Source: Gonapodya prolifera JEL478
Taxonomy: Eukaryota; Monoblepharomycota; Monoblepharidomycetes; Monoblepharidales; Gonapodyaceae
Assembly: GCA_001574975.1 (NCBI GenBank)
Contig: KQ965769.1
Location: 294,746 to 358,745, forward strand
Reading direction: 5' to 3'
Length of the DNA stretch: 64,000 nucleotides
Shown here piece after piece: positions 10,812 to 23,325 of this stretch. The notes beneath the pieces were generated by a model. The model did not search any database. It saw only the letters and a program-made list of their open reading frames with translations, and was not told the origin of the DNA. A program made the translations under genes and the position numbers. Every line of letters begins with the position of its first letter. The first letter of the stretch is position 1.

Positions 10812-13473
10812 CTGCTTCTATGCCACTTCACGAAGTCCTTCATATTCCAAGAAACTCTCCCAATAGGCACTATTCCACGAAAACTTTCCGATTTTCCCCT
10901 CGTCAAGAGTCTCAAAGCGTCCACTGTTCGCCCAGCTCGGCGGTTGGCTCGTCGACTCCACACCCATCACGGTATGCCAACGACACTTCCCTCCACATTA
11001 CCAGCCGTCCACAAACTTCCGAATTACCCAGCCTATTGCTTCAGTAGACATTGTATTGCTACGTATTTATTGACTCCATTCCCTCGCCAAAGTTTTGTAG
11101 AGTGCAGACACCACTGCTTCAGTGGATCATTTCATTGGATTTTATATTTAAAATGGGGACCCGCTTGAGCCAGACTCTGCCAGACTGTCCTGACTGCCGT
11201 TGCCGTCCGTGTCCGAGCCCGCCACGAAAGCGTTTCGCATCGGACCACTAGTCCCAAGAGGCGACAGCCCTCCTCCGGGATCCCGCGATCTTCCGCAGCC
11301 ACGCCCCGATGAGCCGCGTGGAGCTACCTGTTGATGCCGACGTCGGGTCCCTGCTGCGGGTGCCTGTTGCTGCTGACCGTCGAACGGGGCTCAATGGCTT
11401 TGGGTGGGTGGGGGTGCGTTTTTATATGAGAGGAGCTGCGGCCCCTCTCGAGTTTGCGTGCACAAAAGTCTGCCGCAGTTACTTTGCCACACTGCCATTG
11501 CTTGGACATGGTTGCTTGTATTACAGGCCCAACGGTTGCGCCGGGGTGCTGGGTGAGGCAAGAGGTCCGCTCAAGAACTCGAAATTTCCACCCCCATGTG
11601 AAGGCGACACGGTCTGCGACAGAACGCCAAGCTCCTCAGGATACGATGCATCTCAAGCGATGTCTTTTCGCGCTATACGAGAAGCGGACCTGGTCGGGAA
11701 AGCCTGGACAAGGGTGGAGCGATGACAAGGTGCGCCGCACTTTGGAATCCCGAAAACTTCATCCATCATTCGAATCAACCGCCGTTGAGGGACTTTCGAG
11801 ACGACTGGAGCGTGAGCCAGCCTCCAGTGAGTGTGATTTTGTCTGTTCCGGCCTACTTCGCTCGACGTTCGACTTGCGCCTTATCGTGAAGCACGTTGCA
11901 GGCTTCTCGTGACAGAGGTCCATCTGAAGCACCGCTCTCAAGCATCTTCCAGATAGATCTGTCCTATCTTGGACTTGTCAGGTGGAAAAGAGGCTTCTCT
12001 GTGAGTATCTTCATGCTTTCGCATCCTTTGTCCATGGATACCTCTACGAATGGGACGCAGAACGAAATGGAGCGGCGAAAAGACATGGGGGACTGCTGTA
12101 CCTATTCCTTCCGAATCACAGGGCCATAATATGAACGATTTCACCTCCTTTTCAGCCTCAAAACCACGGCAAGTACCTGGAGCTGCTATGGTCTGCGTCT
12201 CCGCCACAACAGCTCGAGGACTTTCCACCGACGAATCGCACAAGGAAAGCGGGCGAAAGGAATCGGCGAAGACCGAGGAGCGAGCGGTTTCCGATGCGCT
12301 GGCAAGTTCCTAACTCGGTCACTGATCAACCCAACGTCGTGCAAACGAATGAACCGGGACTTTTTTCGACCGGAAGGTACGCTCGGCTGCCCCTTTGTCC
12401 AAGAAATTTGAACCGAAGAATGCTGATGCTGTTTTCCGGACCTTCCGACTTGGCGGACTGGTCATGCCAACTGGAGTAACAAAACCAGAACGAATTTTCG
12501 ATTCTTCGGGAACGTAACGCCGTCTCGCCAATGAGAACACTCCTGTGGTATTCGCTGTCTCAATCCCGTGCACGCTTTGCCTCGCCATGCTCGCTGGCCG
12601 CTCGCCGAAGATACCCCCTCGAACTTTTCGACCTGCTGCGCTCGAAGAATACACTCGTCGGCTGCCGCTCACTCTCTTCGCCTCAATTTGGGCTCAAATT
12701 CGTCATGGCACTGGATGTGTCTATCCGTCATGACAAAATCGGTATGAAGCTCTACAAGCATCGCAAAAGCGCGCTGAATCATCACTGCTTACATCAACGA
12801 CTGAACATAAACCAGCATTGCTGCGATATGTAGTCGAAATGCTGGGACCTCCGCCTCCCCCAAGAGACTCTTCAAACACGAGCGCCACCCTTATCGTAGA
12901 GAGCCACTCCGTGTACGCAGTCAAGTTTCACTCCATGGAGAACGTACGCCACCGCGAACACAAATCATTCCAATGAGACTACTCAAACTTACCAACGACC
13001 AGCTAGTCTGCTGTCATACCGACTGCAAAAGGGTACATCCCTTCTGTGATCCAGAACCCGGTAGACAGCCGCTTCCACGATGGGCAGTGTGTGGTCCAGC
13101 TGCGTACTCACCGAGTCGGAAATTAATGGGGGTTCTTCACTATCAGGTCGATATGCGTGGGATCTCGTGGACATGGTGCTGCAGGCTCCACACAAGGGCA
13201 CGTGGAAGAGAAACTTTGTGTATGATTGGATCAGCGGTTGGGCTCCATGTGAACAGCGTCTCTTCGACGTAGATGTCCGGTCCTAAGGAAGATGCTCCAT
13301 TGCATGTCCGAGAAGATCCCTTACGCTTCTATTCATGAACCCCTCGACGCGCTCACACACCATGAGCACCCATCCGTTGAAAACAGAGAAACGGAGTTCG
13401 CAATCAAGTTGCTCTCGCTGGTACGGATCGATACGCTGCGTAGAACCAGACGGCACCCAATCCTCTCACTCGG
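10812..13473. other. Long region without a confident gene
   Basis: Several stretches look coding but could not be assembled. They include a plus-strand frame around 11640-11850 (VRRTLESRKLHPSFESTAVE) followed by GTGAGT, a hydrophobic piece near 12545-12600, and a frame near 12750-12940 (QNRYEALQASQKRAESSLL). A TATATGAG box lies near 11426. They may be exons of one unrecognised plus-strand gene or a decayed gene. No homology could be named. Confidence 0.3.
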
Positions 13474-14273
13474 ATGGCGGGCGACGCGAAAGCCCAAGAT
13501 TCTAATGTATCTCCATCATCCCCGGGCAACGATGGGAAATCGTCCTCTGCCACCCAGTTCAGCATCTCTATCGACGAAGTTGCTGTCACAACCAAGCCCA
13601 AAAAGCTCCTCTCAGTACCTCAATCTCTTCTCGACACACCTCGCCCATGGCATAAGTGCCGCGTGCCACGGCCCAGCGTCGCCCAGTGCCTTTGCCTTCT
13701 GTCATTTATCCTCCTGGGACTTGGCTGCTATTACAGCTACCGGGCACACGCAGCGTGGTCGTGGATCGGAGCAGTGGAGACGAAGTTCTGGCCTCTTCAA
13801 GGCGCTGAGGCACCAGTGGCGAAACGACAGCGCGTGGGTGACTCTGTGTACCAAGTTGGACCCTGACGCTTGCCGGGACGAGGACTCGTACCGATTCAAC
13901 GATGTCAGTGGATTTTTCCAGCGACACGAGTGGGAGCAGATTGACTGGGAATTTGACAATTGCGGGAGGTGGGGCAACGTGTTGCATCGTGGGATGCACG
14001 AGGAGGAGGTTTGTACCACTTCTTGCGATTCGAACAACAAATGCACCGCCACGTGCCACCGAGTTTGAGGATTGGAGAAAACGCACACAAATTTGACCAC
14101 CAGTTGCGGGAACTACGGGCAGTACCTCAAGTTTAACGAGAGCATCACTTTTAGATATTGCGGAGCAAACTTCCGCAACCAGACCACCGGCAATCGGATG
14201 GACCACAGGCGCGGTTTTGGCAATGGTGTTGGGCGCCGGGATGTTTATTGTGCTTCTATTTATGTATTTGTAA
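13474..14273 (+). CDS. Unrecognised two-pass membrane protein with Cys-rich loop
   Basis: The start at 13474 (MAGDAKAQ) gives a Ser-rich N-terminus and a membrane span AQCLCLLSFILLGLGCYYSY. An 82-base intron (GTGGAG...CCAAG, phase 0) leads to LDPDACRDEDSYRFNDVSGF and a cysteine-rich part (EEEVCTTSCDSNNKCTAT). A 50-base intron in phase 2 leads to CGNYGQYLK. A 52-base intron then leads to a second span AVLAMVLGAGMFIVLLFMYL with the stop at 14273. The reading frame is preserved only with these three introns, and all have GT-AG ends. The model predicts a lumenal or extracellular Cys-rich loop between two helices. Family unknown. Confidence 0.5.
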
Positions 14274-14582
14274 AGTGGAACGGTAGAAGCTGAAGTTTAT
14301 TGTGGAACATTCTCAAATACTGAGATGTGAGTCTAAGTACATGTGGCTCACGGCACGAGTCAAACGGCATGGTTCGAAAACTTTTCAAACTGCTCTGCAA
14401 CATTTCTAACAATGCTTCAGCAAATCATTCTCGCAGCTTTTCTAACGTATCTACGTTGGCCACCTCGCTTCGTCAACAATATAATGCTTGTCACCAAATT
14501 CGCACCATGGAAGTGTGCCAACCCTTTTAACTTTGCCAAAAATGAAATGATGCTGCGCTCCGCGTCGATGACCTCGTTAATG
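14274..14582. other. Spacer between convergent genes
   Basis: No gene is recognised between the membrane-protein gene and the F-box gene. Confidence 0.5.
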
Positions 14583-15825
14583 TTAGGATATCTGTGCACG
14601 TGAACTCGATTTTAGACCCGAGGTGTCACGAGGATCTTTTCGATCACATATTTCCATTTTGAGGTCCTTGCTTCGAGAAAAAGCAGATCGAAAAGTCCAA
14701 AAATATTGTTGTGATGCTTCGGGTTGAATGTAAAAAATGCTTTGATCTGAGCCGAGAGGTCCAAACGATTCAAACGATTTCGAATCAACAAGCTCGCGGG
14801 GAGATCTGATGAAGCCCTGCGGTAAGGACACATCCAAGAACAAATTCTCCAAGTGTTCCTGCTTTCTTAGATCTGCACAGAGCTGCTCCACCCAGTGGTA
14901 ATGGATGCTACTTATAACGTTTTCATACCCAATGGTGACGTGCTTGGAGAGATCCAGATACACCGATCGGAGTGAAGGACACCGAGGGCTCTTCCACTCT
15001 GCCAAAGCGCTGACGTTCTCGCCCCCTAGGACAAAATGAAAGTGTCCCAGGCTGCGCACATTAGGAAACATGGTGCCGAGACGTTTGAGGGAACTCCTAG
15101 GCGGCACACTCGACATGCTCTGGCACTGGAATGATGTCACCTGCCGCCGAAACCTCTCAGGTATGGACCTGACCAACACCTTCATTTCGGATTCCGAGAG
15201 ACGGCCACACGTCGAACTCCACTCCGATGCGTTTGGGAATGTGTCCAGGAGCATCTCGTACACTATCGCCAACTGCTTCAGTTGACGAGGATTTGCGGCA
15301 TTGTGGTCACAACTTCCAAGAAAAAAAATTCATTCGATCCTCTTGACTGCGTCCGACATCTTCCCCTCGAGGACGGAAAGCTGCCGCGGCGTTCCCAGAA
15401 GATGAACACATAAATTTTCTTCGCCCAAACCCAATCGAAGAATTTTCCAGCACATCGGCGGACGCCCGCATCGTTGTATTTCGATCTCGGATCGTTGATT
15501 TTCGCTCGGGATACCTGAATGTCGGGTAGCTGAATGGGTTCGAGATGTTCGCGATGAAAAGGGGATGCAACGGCGATGGAAACCAACTCTTCCAAACACC
15601 CATCGATAGAACCTCCGCTGAGCTCATAATCAAACAGGTCTTGGTGGAAAACGGTGACTTCTGCCCACGCAACCGCCCACACTACACCGCCGTTTTCGGC
15701 AAAGTGCGGAACGTGGGAAGACGAAACGAGTCTCGATCGACGACGAGGGTTATCATGCACTACAAGAACGAGGGAGGAAGGCGGCGGAAGATTTTGGACA
15801 AGATTTCCGGTGGGAGAGTTTCCAT
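14583..15825 (-). CDS. F-box protein with leucine-rich C-terminal part
   Basis: The minus-strand ATG at 15825 begins METLPPEILSKIFRRLPPSF, a clear F-box start, which would bind Skp1 in an SCF ubiquitin ligase. Frame continuity is lost at once and at least one intron (possibly GTAGTG...GGGCAG) is needed. The C-terminal open frame 15272-14583 (about 229 residues) has repeated leucine-spaced segments such as FPNVRSLGHFHFVLGG and CPSLRSVYLDLSKHV, and LENLFLDVSLPQG, consistent with irregular leucine-rich repeats. Exon borders in the middle are not resolved. Target unknown. Confidence 0.5.
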
Positions 15826-16257
15826 GCGTCAATTTGTTGTCGAAGGATTGCATTTTCCTCCTCTAATGCTTGGAGGCGGGCCTCAGTGGCAGTATGTGAG
15901 GTAGCTGAACAACGACGCATGGAAACTTTTCGTTGGAGCTCAGGTACACGCTATCGGTCAAGCAGATAAACCCTGACAAAACGACGTCTCGCGCGACCGA
16001 TTCCGCACAGAGCATCTCAGACATGAGATTTGATCATGTTCCTGTTCGTGTAAGCAAATTAGTTGACAGTTGATCAAACCCCTTTGCACGAGTGGTGAAG
16101 CGCTAGGCACAACCCCCTCGGTATCTCCGAAGTAATTTCATCTTTCAACCCCTCAAATCAATACCGGCGTTGGTCCTCTCTGCAGTGCCATTCGCCAGTA
16201 GGCGAGTTCAAACATATAAGCTGTGGCCACACTGATCTCACCTTCCCCCTTTCCCCA
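15826..16257. other. Shared upstream region of two divergent F-box genes
   Basis: About 430 bases separate two divergently oriented genes whose proteins both begin with an F-box. No other gene is seen. Confidence 0.5.
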
Positions 16258-17227
16258 ATGAGTATACAATCGCTACCCCGCAAGCTCCTTCTCCGCATCT
16301 TCACATACCTTCCCCCACGTACCGTCCTCGCCCGCGCGGCGCTCGTATGCCTCCACTGGAACCTCGTGGCCCGCACTACATTCTCGCCCGATGGGAGCAC
16401 ACTTCTGCACCTTCGCGTGGTCTGGACGATGCCGGAAGAGGGCAAGCCGTTTAGCGTCAGGGATTCGTACCCGTTTCGGACATTTCAGAGGGTGCCCGGG
16501 GGTGGGACTGGGAGTGGTCACGAGGAAAATGTTCTATCCCAAACTCAGCACATCTTCTATCCAGTGGGGTGTTCGTGTCGCTTTACAGGCTGCTTGCATT
16601 ACCACCTCACTTGCTATCGTCGTGCTAGCAAAAATCAGTTTTGCGAATCCTACGAAGGCGTTTCAAGCCGACTCTTTCAGCCGCCGTATCATGGCCGCGC
16701 TGCTCTCCGAGGCTCTCGCGCAGGGATTGTGCTCATTGGGATTCCTGATTTTCCTATACTATCACGGAAGGAATTCGAAATGGAAGGGTAATTGGGATCT
16801 GCACGATATCTCAGCTGGGAGATTGATGCGGTGAGTGGTGCCCCGCTTTCACAAATAGCCTGATGGGATCCACGTGTTGCCGTTTCTTTTCCTAAGCACG
16901 ATCAATCTGGTTAACATTTGGCTCATGCTAATCATATTCCTTGCCGTACTCTTTGGGATGGCGACAGCTGCTTCTGGGACATCAGGATGTGGAATATCAT
17001 CAACATCATCAACATCAACCACAACAGTCGCCGTAGACACCAACGTATTTGATAAGGATTACGTCGAAGATTCCTGCAAAGATTGGGAAACGCTTTCTCC
17101 GTACGCGAAAAGTGACCGTGAAATTGCTCTCCGAATCGTTTCATTTATCGCTGTGGGTCTGTACAGCGCGAATTTTTTGTTGGAACTGTCAACGTTTGTG
17201 GCAAAGTGGGGACCGCACACACCGTGA
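16258..17227 (+). CDS. F-box N-terminus apparently joined to a four-pass membrane protein
   Basis: The N-terminus is an F-box: LPRKLLLRIFTYLPPRTVLA then RAALVCLHWNLVA. A 75-base intron (16491-16565, GTGCCC...ATCCAG, phase 0) would join it to a region with four predicted spans: VRVALQAACITTSLAIVVLA, LSEALAQGLCSLGFLIFLYY, INLVNIWLMLIIFLAVLFGM and IVSFIAVGLYSANFLLEL. The second intron, GTGAGTGG...CCTAAG after GRLMR, is well defined. Alternatively the membrane protein is a separate gene starting at the ATG near 16529 (MFYPKLSTSS) and the F-box piece is an independent or truncated gene. F-box proteins with several membrane spans are rare, so the fusion needs transcript evidence. Confidence 0.5.
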
Positions 17228-17337
17228 CATTCATTTTTCGGAAAGTGCGAGCGTAGTTTTATTACCATTATGGAAACCAAATAACAATAAAAAAAACAGT
17301 CTTGTGCCCATCAAATGATAAGTACTGATGTAATGGG

Positions 17338-19858
17338 TCACGTCCATTTCGGTATTCTCAGGGGATGTGCCTCTGAAGCGTTTCAACATCACCGATATCA
17401 GGAGCACATCAGTAAGAGCTCGCGGTTCCCATCACGCGCTAAAACTCACCAGTGTTGAAGACCCACTCATCCAACCTCACCACGTCATCCTCCTCGAAAA
17501 TCAAATACCCATACTTCAACGTCTCGGCAATCAAAAAGCTCTCCTGCATATCGTTCCACTCCCTGCCGTGGCGCTCTCCGCGGTTGCCGACGCCGACGTT
17601 GGCGATCCCGGCGTATCCTCCGGTTTCGATGCGGCATTCTCGTTCGATGGAAAGAAGAATACCCCGAGCCCATTGTCGGTAGATGGGGTCGTGTGTGTGC
17701 CGCCAGAGAAGGAAGAGGGATTCCAGGGTCTCAGGGCGGAGAATGTACTAGACAAAACACACATTTGTGTTGAAACACGGACGCGGAGAACTTATTTTGA
17801 GGAACGCTTACCCTGGTATGGTACGATGTTCCCCAACCAGCCGGCCTCAATGTTTCTCCAGTCATTTCGACCAAGTCCGATGCCAAGCCCAAAGGCCCTT
17901 CGCTGTACATCCGCACACAGGACTCTGCGACTCCCTTTGCCCAGCTGAGAATCTTCGCCTCCCTGTGGGTATCCTTCAACTTCTCTGGTGCCGTCATGAT
18001 TCCGAGGACGAACATTCCTGGAATGAAGCAAGCCAGGTGCTCCATGGTGGAATCGTGGCCTCCAGACGGATGGTGCCACGACGTGAGGAAGGCGACGGAC
18101 TCTCCGTTGGGGCGAGTGTGGTTGACACCATTGTGGGAGAGCATTGCCTTCAAGGTGTTTCAACAGTTGGTGCACTGCCGTTGAGGGTCATCTGAAGCCA
18201 CGGACTCACATCGACGCTTTCCTCATACATATCCCGCCATACTTGTGCCCACGCCGTATCGGTGTTGACGTCTGCTTCACCGCCAGGTCCACCAGCCCAC
18301 ACCCAAATCTTGAGCAAGTATTCGTAAAAGCTGTCGATCCCACCCCCGACGCCATACCGCCCAGTGTGCACCACGTTCAATCCTCTCGGGTCAATCCTAT
18401 CGCTCCACACCCCTGGGACGGGTGTCGTCCCCCGAAGCTTCTCCATCGTCCGCGACAAGTCCTTCACAGCTCCTGTAAACCGTTCGTCTTCTGTCCATTT
18501 CCCGAGGTACGCAAATTCCAATGCGTACGTCCCAGTCTCTGCCGTTCCCACCATACCCTGTAACCAATCGTGCGCGACGTGCGCCCCCGTGTGGAGGTTG
18601 ATGGCGCCGCCAGCAAGACCGGAGGAAGGATCCACGGCTTTGAGGAGGCGGAGGCCCAAAGAATGTGATAAATTGAGGTAGAGGGGATCTTGGGTGAGCG
18701 AGTGCGCGGACAAAAGGCCACCAAGCTGGCGAATAGTAGTTTCGAAGAAGGAAACTGAGGCATCCTGCGGGCGGGGGGAGACGTGTGAGGCGAATCCGAC
18801 GGACGTGCACGAAAGCATTAAAAAATGGGCTCACCACGTCCCAGTTCGCCTTCTTGACAAGGACCCGTGCTTCCTCGTATTCCTTTTCCAACCCCGCGAT
18901 CCACAGAGTATCCAGCGAGTCCACAGGCGTGTTGTAGAGCGACCCTGCGGGGTACCAGTTGCGCCCAGTGTGTGCGATGGGGGCGAGATCATCGTGAGCG
19001 GAGGCATATGTGTGGTAGCTGCCGATTGGAGTAAGTTCCGATTTCAGATGTGGAAAAGAGGCTCCAAAGTCACAATACCCACCCTCTCCATGCGTGTCGA
19101 ATCATGTCTCGGACGAAGTCGAGCATTTCGTCGTCCCGGGAGGCCTTCGGGGAAGCTTGTTTTTTTGTGTTTGCACTAAACTTGTGAGAGTCTTCGTCTT
19201 CCAAAATGCGATTCATTTCCTTTGCATCAGGGGCACGCTCTTGGGAAGGAATAGGCCTACCCTGTCCAATCTCGTCAGTACGGACAGGAGGCCCGTTTTC
19301 ATTGGGGTTTGAGTTTGCTTCTTGTCCCGTGAACCGCAGGTCACCTGTACTGTCAGAGAGGGGTCCATTTTGCCAGATTACTCGTGTCGGGATTTCTTCG
19401 ACGCGATTCAAATCGGATTCCAAGGAAGCATCGACGATGCTGTTGAAGGTACTTGTTTGATCGTCGCGTGGCAGCCGGTCACCACCCATCTTGATGCGCG
19501 ACCCCAACATGGCGTTGAACCTCCCTTGAAAAAGCCAAGGAGCGGCTACAAGAGCCGCCACTGCAAGAGCTCCAAGGATTATTCGAAACCTCAAGACGCG
19601 ATTTCGCCTTTCCCTCAAGGAAGCCGAACGAGGCGACGCAGCTTCCTCAGAGCCAGCCGATGAGTTGGATTGGACCGGTAGAGCCATCTTCTGTGAATGC
19701 CATGGCCATTGACTGGCTAGGTTTGTGGCGATTGATAGTCCCTGCGTGATTTGGTTCATTCGGTCCAGGTAGGCTGTTCGCGCAGCCTTCTCTGCCTTCT
19801 CTTCGCGGAGAAGGGCGACGCGGTCCGGCGATGATCCGGCGCGAGAAGGGGACGACAT
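17338..19858 (-). CDS. GH47 class I alpha-1,2-mannosidase
   Basis: Six exons (19858-19083, 19018-18835, 18764-18210, 18147-17812, 17747-17450, 17372-17338) give 727 residues with every junction GT-AG. It is a type II membrane protein: a basic, Ser-rich cytosolic tail, one span (FRIILGALAVAALVAAPWLF at about residue 94), a long acidic stem, then the GH47 catalytic domain from MIRHAWRGYHTYA. Readable GH47 blocks are VDSLDTLWIAGLEKEYEEAR, GRYGVGGGIDSFYEYLLKIW, GGHDSTMEHLACFIPGMFVL, YILRPETLESLFLW and the terminal VFNTEAHPLRIP whose Thr coordinates calcium. The enzyme trims alpha-1,2-mannose from N-glycans in the ER or Golgi; the long stem suggests Golgi, but this is inference. A convergent plus-strand gene ends 110 bases away. 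Confidence 0.9.
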
Positions 19859-20089
19859 CAATGAGTAGGTTCAAGATTGATTGGTTCCCTCCAACTGCCA
19901 AGGTTGCCCGTTTCACCAAAAATTCAAACTTGTCGGATAAAACTCCCCATCCAGAATTAAATATTCTTATACAAGTAGTTTTATTTACAAGAAATGCCAT
20001 CCCGCGATATCGCTTGAGTCGACTGCAAAGGGGGGGAAGAGTTCCGTTTCGAGGTGAATTTTTCGTCGGACACAACCTCGGCTTCCCCT

Positions 20090-22690
20090 TCACCACTGAC
20101 CGCCTGAAACTGAATGAAATCGTCCAATTGCCCTTCCCTGGTATAACTTACAACAATTGCGCCTTTTCCCCCGTGGATCCCCGTCAGGTTGACTCCCCCC
20201 GTTCCCGTCTTCTTCCTCGGAGGTCAATTTCCGTTTTCGCCTAGCATCTCTCTTAATCTGGGCTTTGACACGCTCTGTTATAAGCTCGGTAGTCCAAATA
20301 TACTTTCGGAATTCCTCCTGAGTCAGCGCTCGTGTCGCGGCGTCCTCGATTTTCCAACGCATTCCTTGGAAAGACGGGCAATCGCCACGAGCTCCCCTTT
20401 CGTCCCACGTATCGTCGCACTCGTGGGGTGATTTACCGCCGAGGCTGACGTTTGTTCCGGGAAGTCTGGGCAGCCGTCGCGCTGACAAATGAATGGGACT
20501 TCCTCGATCCCTTCCAACGGAAGACCAACGCACGGTGGGTGGAACCATCGCGCGCAGGCATCACATTGGACTAAAGGGCCTTCCCATTCCATTTCATTGG
20601 AGCAACAGCGGACTTCCTTGTCATTTTCGGCCAGAATTCGCTTCAAAGCTGCATCCCGGACCCGCGGCCGTCTCTTCTTTTTCAATCTTTGCTCCTCGTT
20701 TCTAGCGTTTTTTCGCAGCTTAGTGTTGCTTCGCTGGGTGATTTTGACCTGAGCAAGGTCGATAAGCCGCTGACCTTGCAATTCTCCAGATCTTTCGCTG
20801 ACGTTCCTTAGTTTGACTTCAACAACTTTGAATGCTCATACCATTGCGCGATATCAATGGGAGTCTTAAGACAATCAGGTATGTCTCCAACTTTGTGAAC
20901 AAGCCAGGAGTATGGAAATTCACTAGTTGCCGAGGAAACAGACGAATCCAGGATGTGCTTCATGAAGGAGACTGCTGCTTTTGCACATTCCTTTCACCGT
21001 GCAGTGGGTCATTAATTTTGCATGTTGTGTAGGGTATCCAAAGTTTGTTTCCATCAGGATCCTTCGTACCAGCAAAGTCTTCACGGAACTCTGAAAGCTC
21101 ATCTGGAAGCTCTCGCCATTCACCTCTCGCGACGCGATCTTTTATGAGCACAGAACGTGTTGCTGTGTCCAGTTGCACAAGCTTGATGCAAGTTGCTGCA
21201 GCATCGGAGCTATGCCATATGCCCAATTCTCTCGCTAATCCAACTGAATCCTGTAAGATGTTAAGTGCATCAAGTTGATGAACTGCCTCATTTGATAATA
21301 TAGGTACCGTGCCTAAAAGCACTCGTTCTGTCTTCTGATTGTCATGGAAAATGGCAAAGCCAGTAAGAATCTTCTTGTCGCATGGACCTCCTCCACCATC
21401 ACACTCCAAGGCATAAAGTGGCGGTCTCTGTGAAAAAATTGTTGTCAAAGACTGCTTATTGTACCTTGCAACAATCTGGCTATGTCGAGAGAGAGTGGCG
21501 GCAGAAGGGAATGGTATAAGATCATTGATGTTCAAGCCGTTAACATCAAAAAACGTTCCAAAAACAGCGTGCACAACTTCGCGAAGTTGGTGAATGTGCA
21601 GTCCGTATAATGAGATGAGGCGCTAAACCTCAGCTGCGTATTCCGGGTGAAAGCGGTGTGAATGTGGGTCGTAGATAGAATGAGGACGGAGGTTTGTAAC
21701 CTACTCTGATACTGAGAACAGTAGCAAAACTGCATCTTTATTGAGAAATACGCACATGGATGGGCTCAAAAGTGTGAACTGCCTTGAAGGTCCCATCCTT
21801 CGCACCCTGCCACGACAACTCCTCCTCGACAACCTTCCCATTCAGTTCATCCACAAGGCGTCCTCTTTCACGTTCTAGTCGCTCAATCATTTCTCTGGCC
21901 GATGAGAGTTCTCTCAGTGCCTCTGACCTCTCATCTCCGACCTCTGAAAGTCGCTCTGCAACTTTCCCACCCAAGTCACTTCGTTCCTTATAGCGAGACT
22001 GTGAAGTGTCGCGAAGTCTTCTTTAGTTCTTTCAAGCTCCAAGTAAGTGAGGTGAAGCTTCTCGGCAAGATTATCTGGGCAACCAGCATTCAAAAGCTCA
22101 TACTCCAGAACTTGATTCCTCTCAGAAAGACGAGCAACTTCATTTTCTAAATAAGTGCGTTGCAAATTATCACTGGTCGACGCGGAATTAATGGAATGGC
22201 GGGTGCGAACAAGTGATACTGAGTTATTCCCTGACGTGGACTGAGAAGAGATATTGGTCGCATCAGCTAATGGGGTGCAAGGCCCCAAAAAAGCTTGATG
22301 ATGAGTTATCTTGGGGGAGTCCAAAGGTGAGTCCCAACCACATTGCAAGTGGGTAAGAAATGTCTGAGGCATGCCTGATGGTGTGTGGCACCATTGAAGG
22401 AGTTAATTCATGGTGCAATGGGTGCGAGCATAGTTTTGGGCGAGCCTTCGAAACATGGAGGACGAGCGTGTGGTGTTTGTTGCAAATCACAGTACCAGGT
22501 GGGGGGCACCGAAGACGTTGCCGCAAATCTCCAGTCACAACATGCATCCGGGTAGCCTGCGTGCCAGTTTCCTTGCAGTCAGGTAAAATGCAGCTCGGAG
22601 GGAGGAGATGTGTCGTGGGATCGGCCATTCCAGAATTCGGGACTGGAGGGTCATCGCAAGCCGATACAAGCCATCGCAAGAGGCGCAAGA
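20090..22690 (-). mobile_element. Unclassified transposon-like gene with PHD finger, probably decayed
   Basis: Minus-strand blocks in order: a Cys/His segment (LPDCKETG ... VICNKHH, 22610-22480); a coiled coil (LENEVARLSERNQVLEYELL and EMIERLERERGRLVDELNGK, 22190-21800); a 200-residue domain (21574-20960) with PFPSAATLSRHSQIVARYNK, LYALECDGGGGPCDKKILTG, LLGTVPILSNEAVHQLDALN and KINDPLHGERN; then a basic linker and a C4HC3 PHD finger (VRCC, VQCDACARWFHPPCVGL, FICQRDGC; 20610-20470). This order recalls multi-domain transposon proteins seen in invertebrates and fungi. An in-frame TAG lies at about 21632-21634 just before the domain. Whether the PHD exon belongs to the same gene is inferred from strand and spacing. 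Confidence 0.5.
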
Positions 22691-23325
22691 GTTGTCACAA
22701 GAGCAGCACCAGTGTCACAGATTTCCAAAGGACTACAGTCAGTTACCATTGACTACGGTAACCTGCCGGCTAAATCCGAACACTCACGAGAACGTCCTGC
22801 TGTGTCCAGTCCACTGATTGTTGAAACAGCAACACAGCAACTTCTCGTAGTGTGGCGCGATTGCCCTCTTTATTAATTTCTTTGAAATTGAATCTCTGAA
22901 GAGAAGTATGGTCCCGGTTCTTCTGAGTGGGATGCCGTTTTGTCTCAGAGCCCGACGGCCCCTCCCGACACAAAGAATTGGCAGTGGCGCAGCCATGAAA
23001 CGGGTAAAGGTCTAGGGATCGCGCAAAAATACAAACAACTATGGGCTCCACGAAATTCGCCAAAGCCAAAGCATAATGTCAATGCAATTATTGGGAGAAT
23101 TGTGAAGAGTGGTGGGAAACAGGTGGTTGATTTGCAACACCCTTGATTATAAATCCTAGAGTACGAAAAGAGATATGGAAGCCACTGATGCCACAGAATT
23201 ACGAGATGGCGAAACTTAACGCACCACGCTTGCATACCCTTGGGGGACGGTAGCTGTTTGGCCAGGCCAATCATCGGCGGAATACGATAAGCCAAATGGG
23301 GTAAACAGATAAACAGTTCCCATCC
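22691..23325. other. Spacer before the second SDR gene
   Basis: No gene recognised. A terminal repeat of the preceding element could lie here, but I could not identify a matching pair. Confidence 0.4.

Noticed and set aside
13800-13860. A 22-base ultra-short intron in the membrane-protein gene
   Set aside because: An 82-base intron with canonical ends and the same phase explains the frame.
18148-18209. A 17-base ultra-short intron in the GH47 gene
   Set aside because: A normal 62-base intron with a GTGAGT donor at 18209 restores the same frame.
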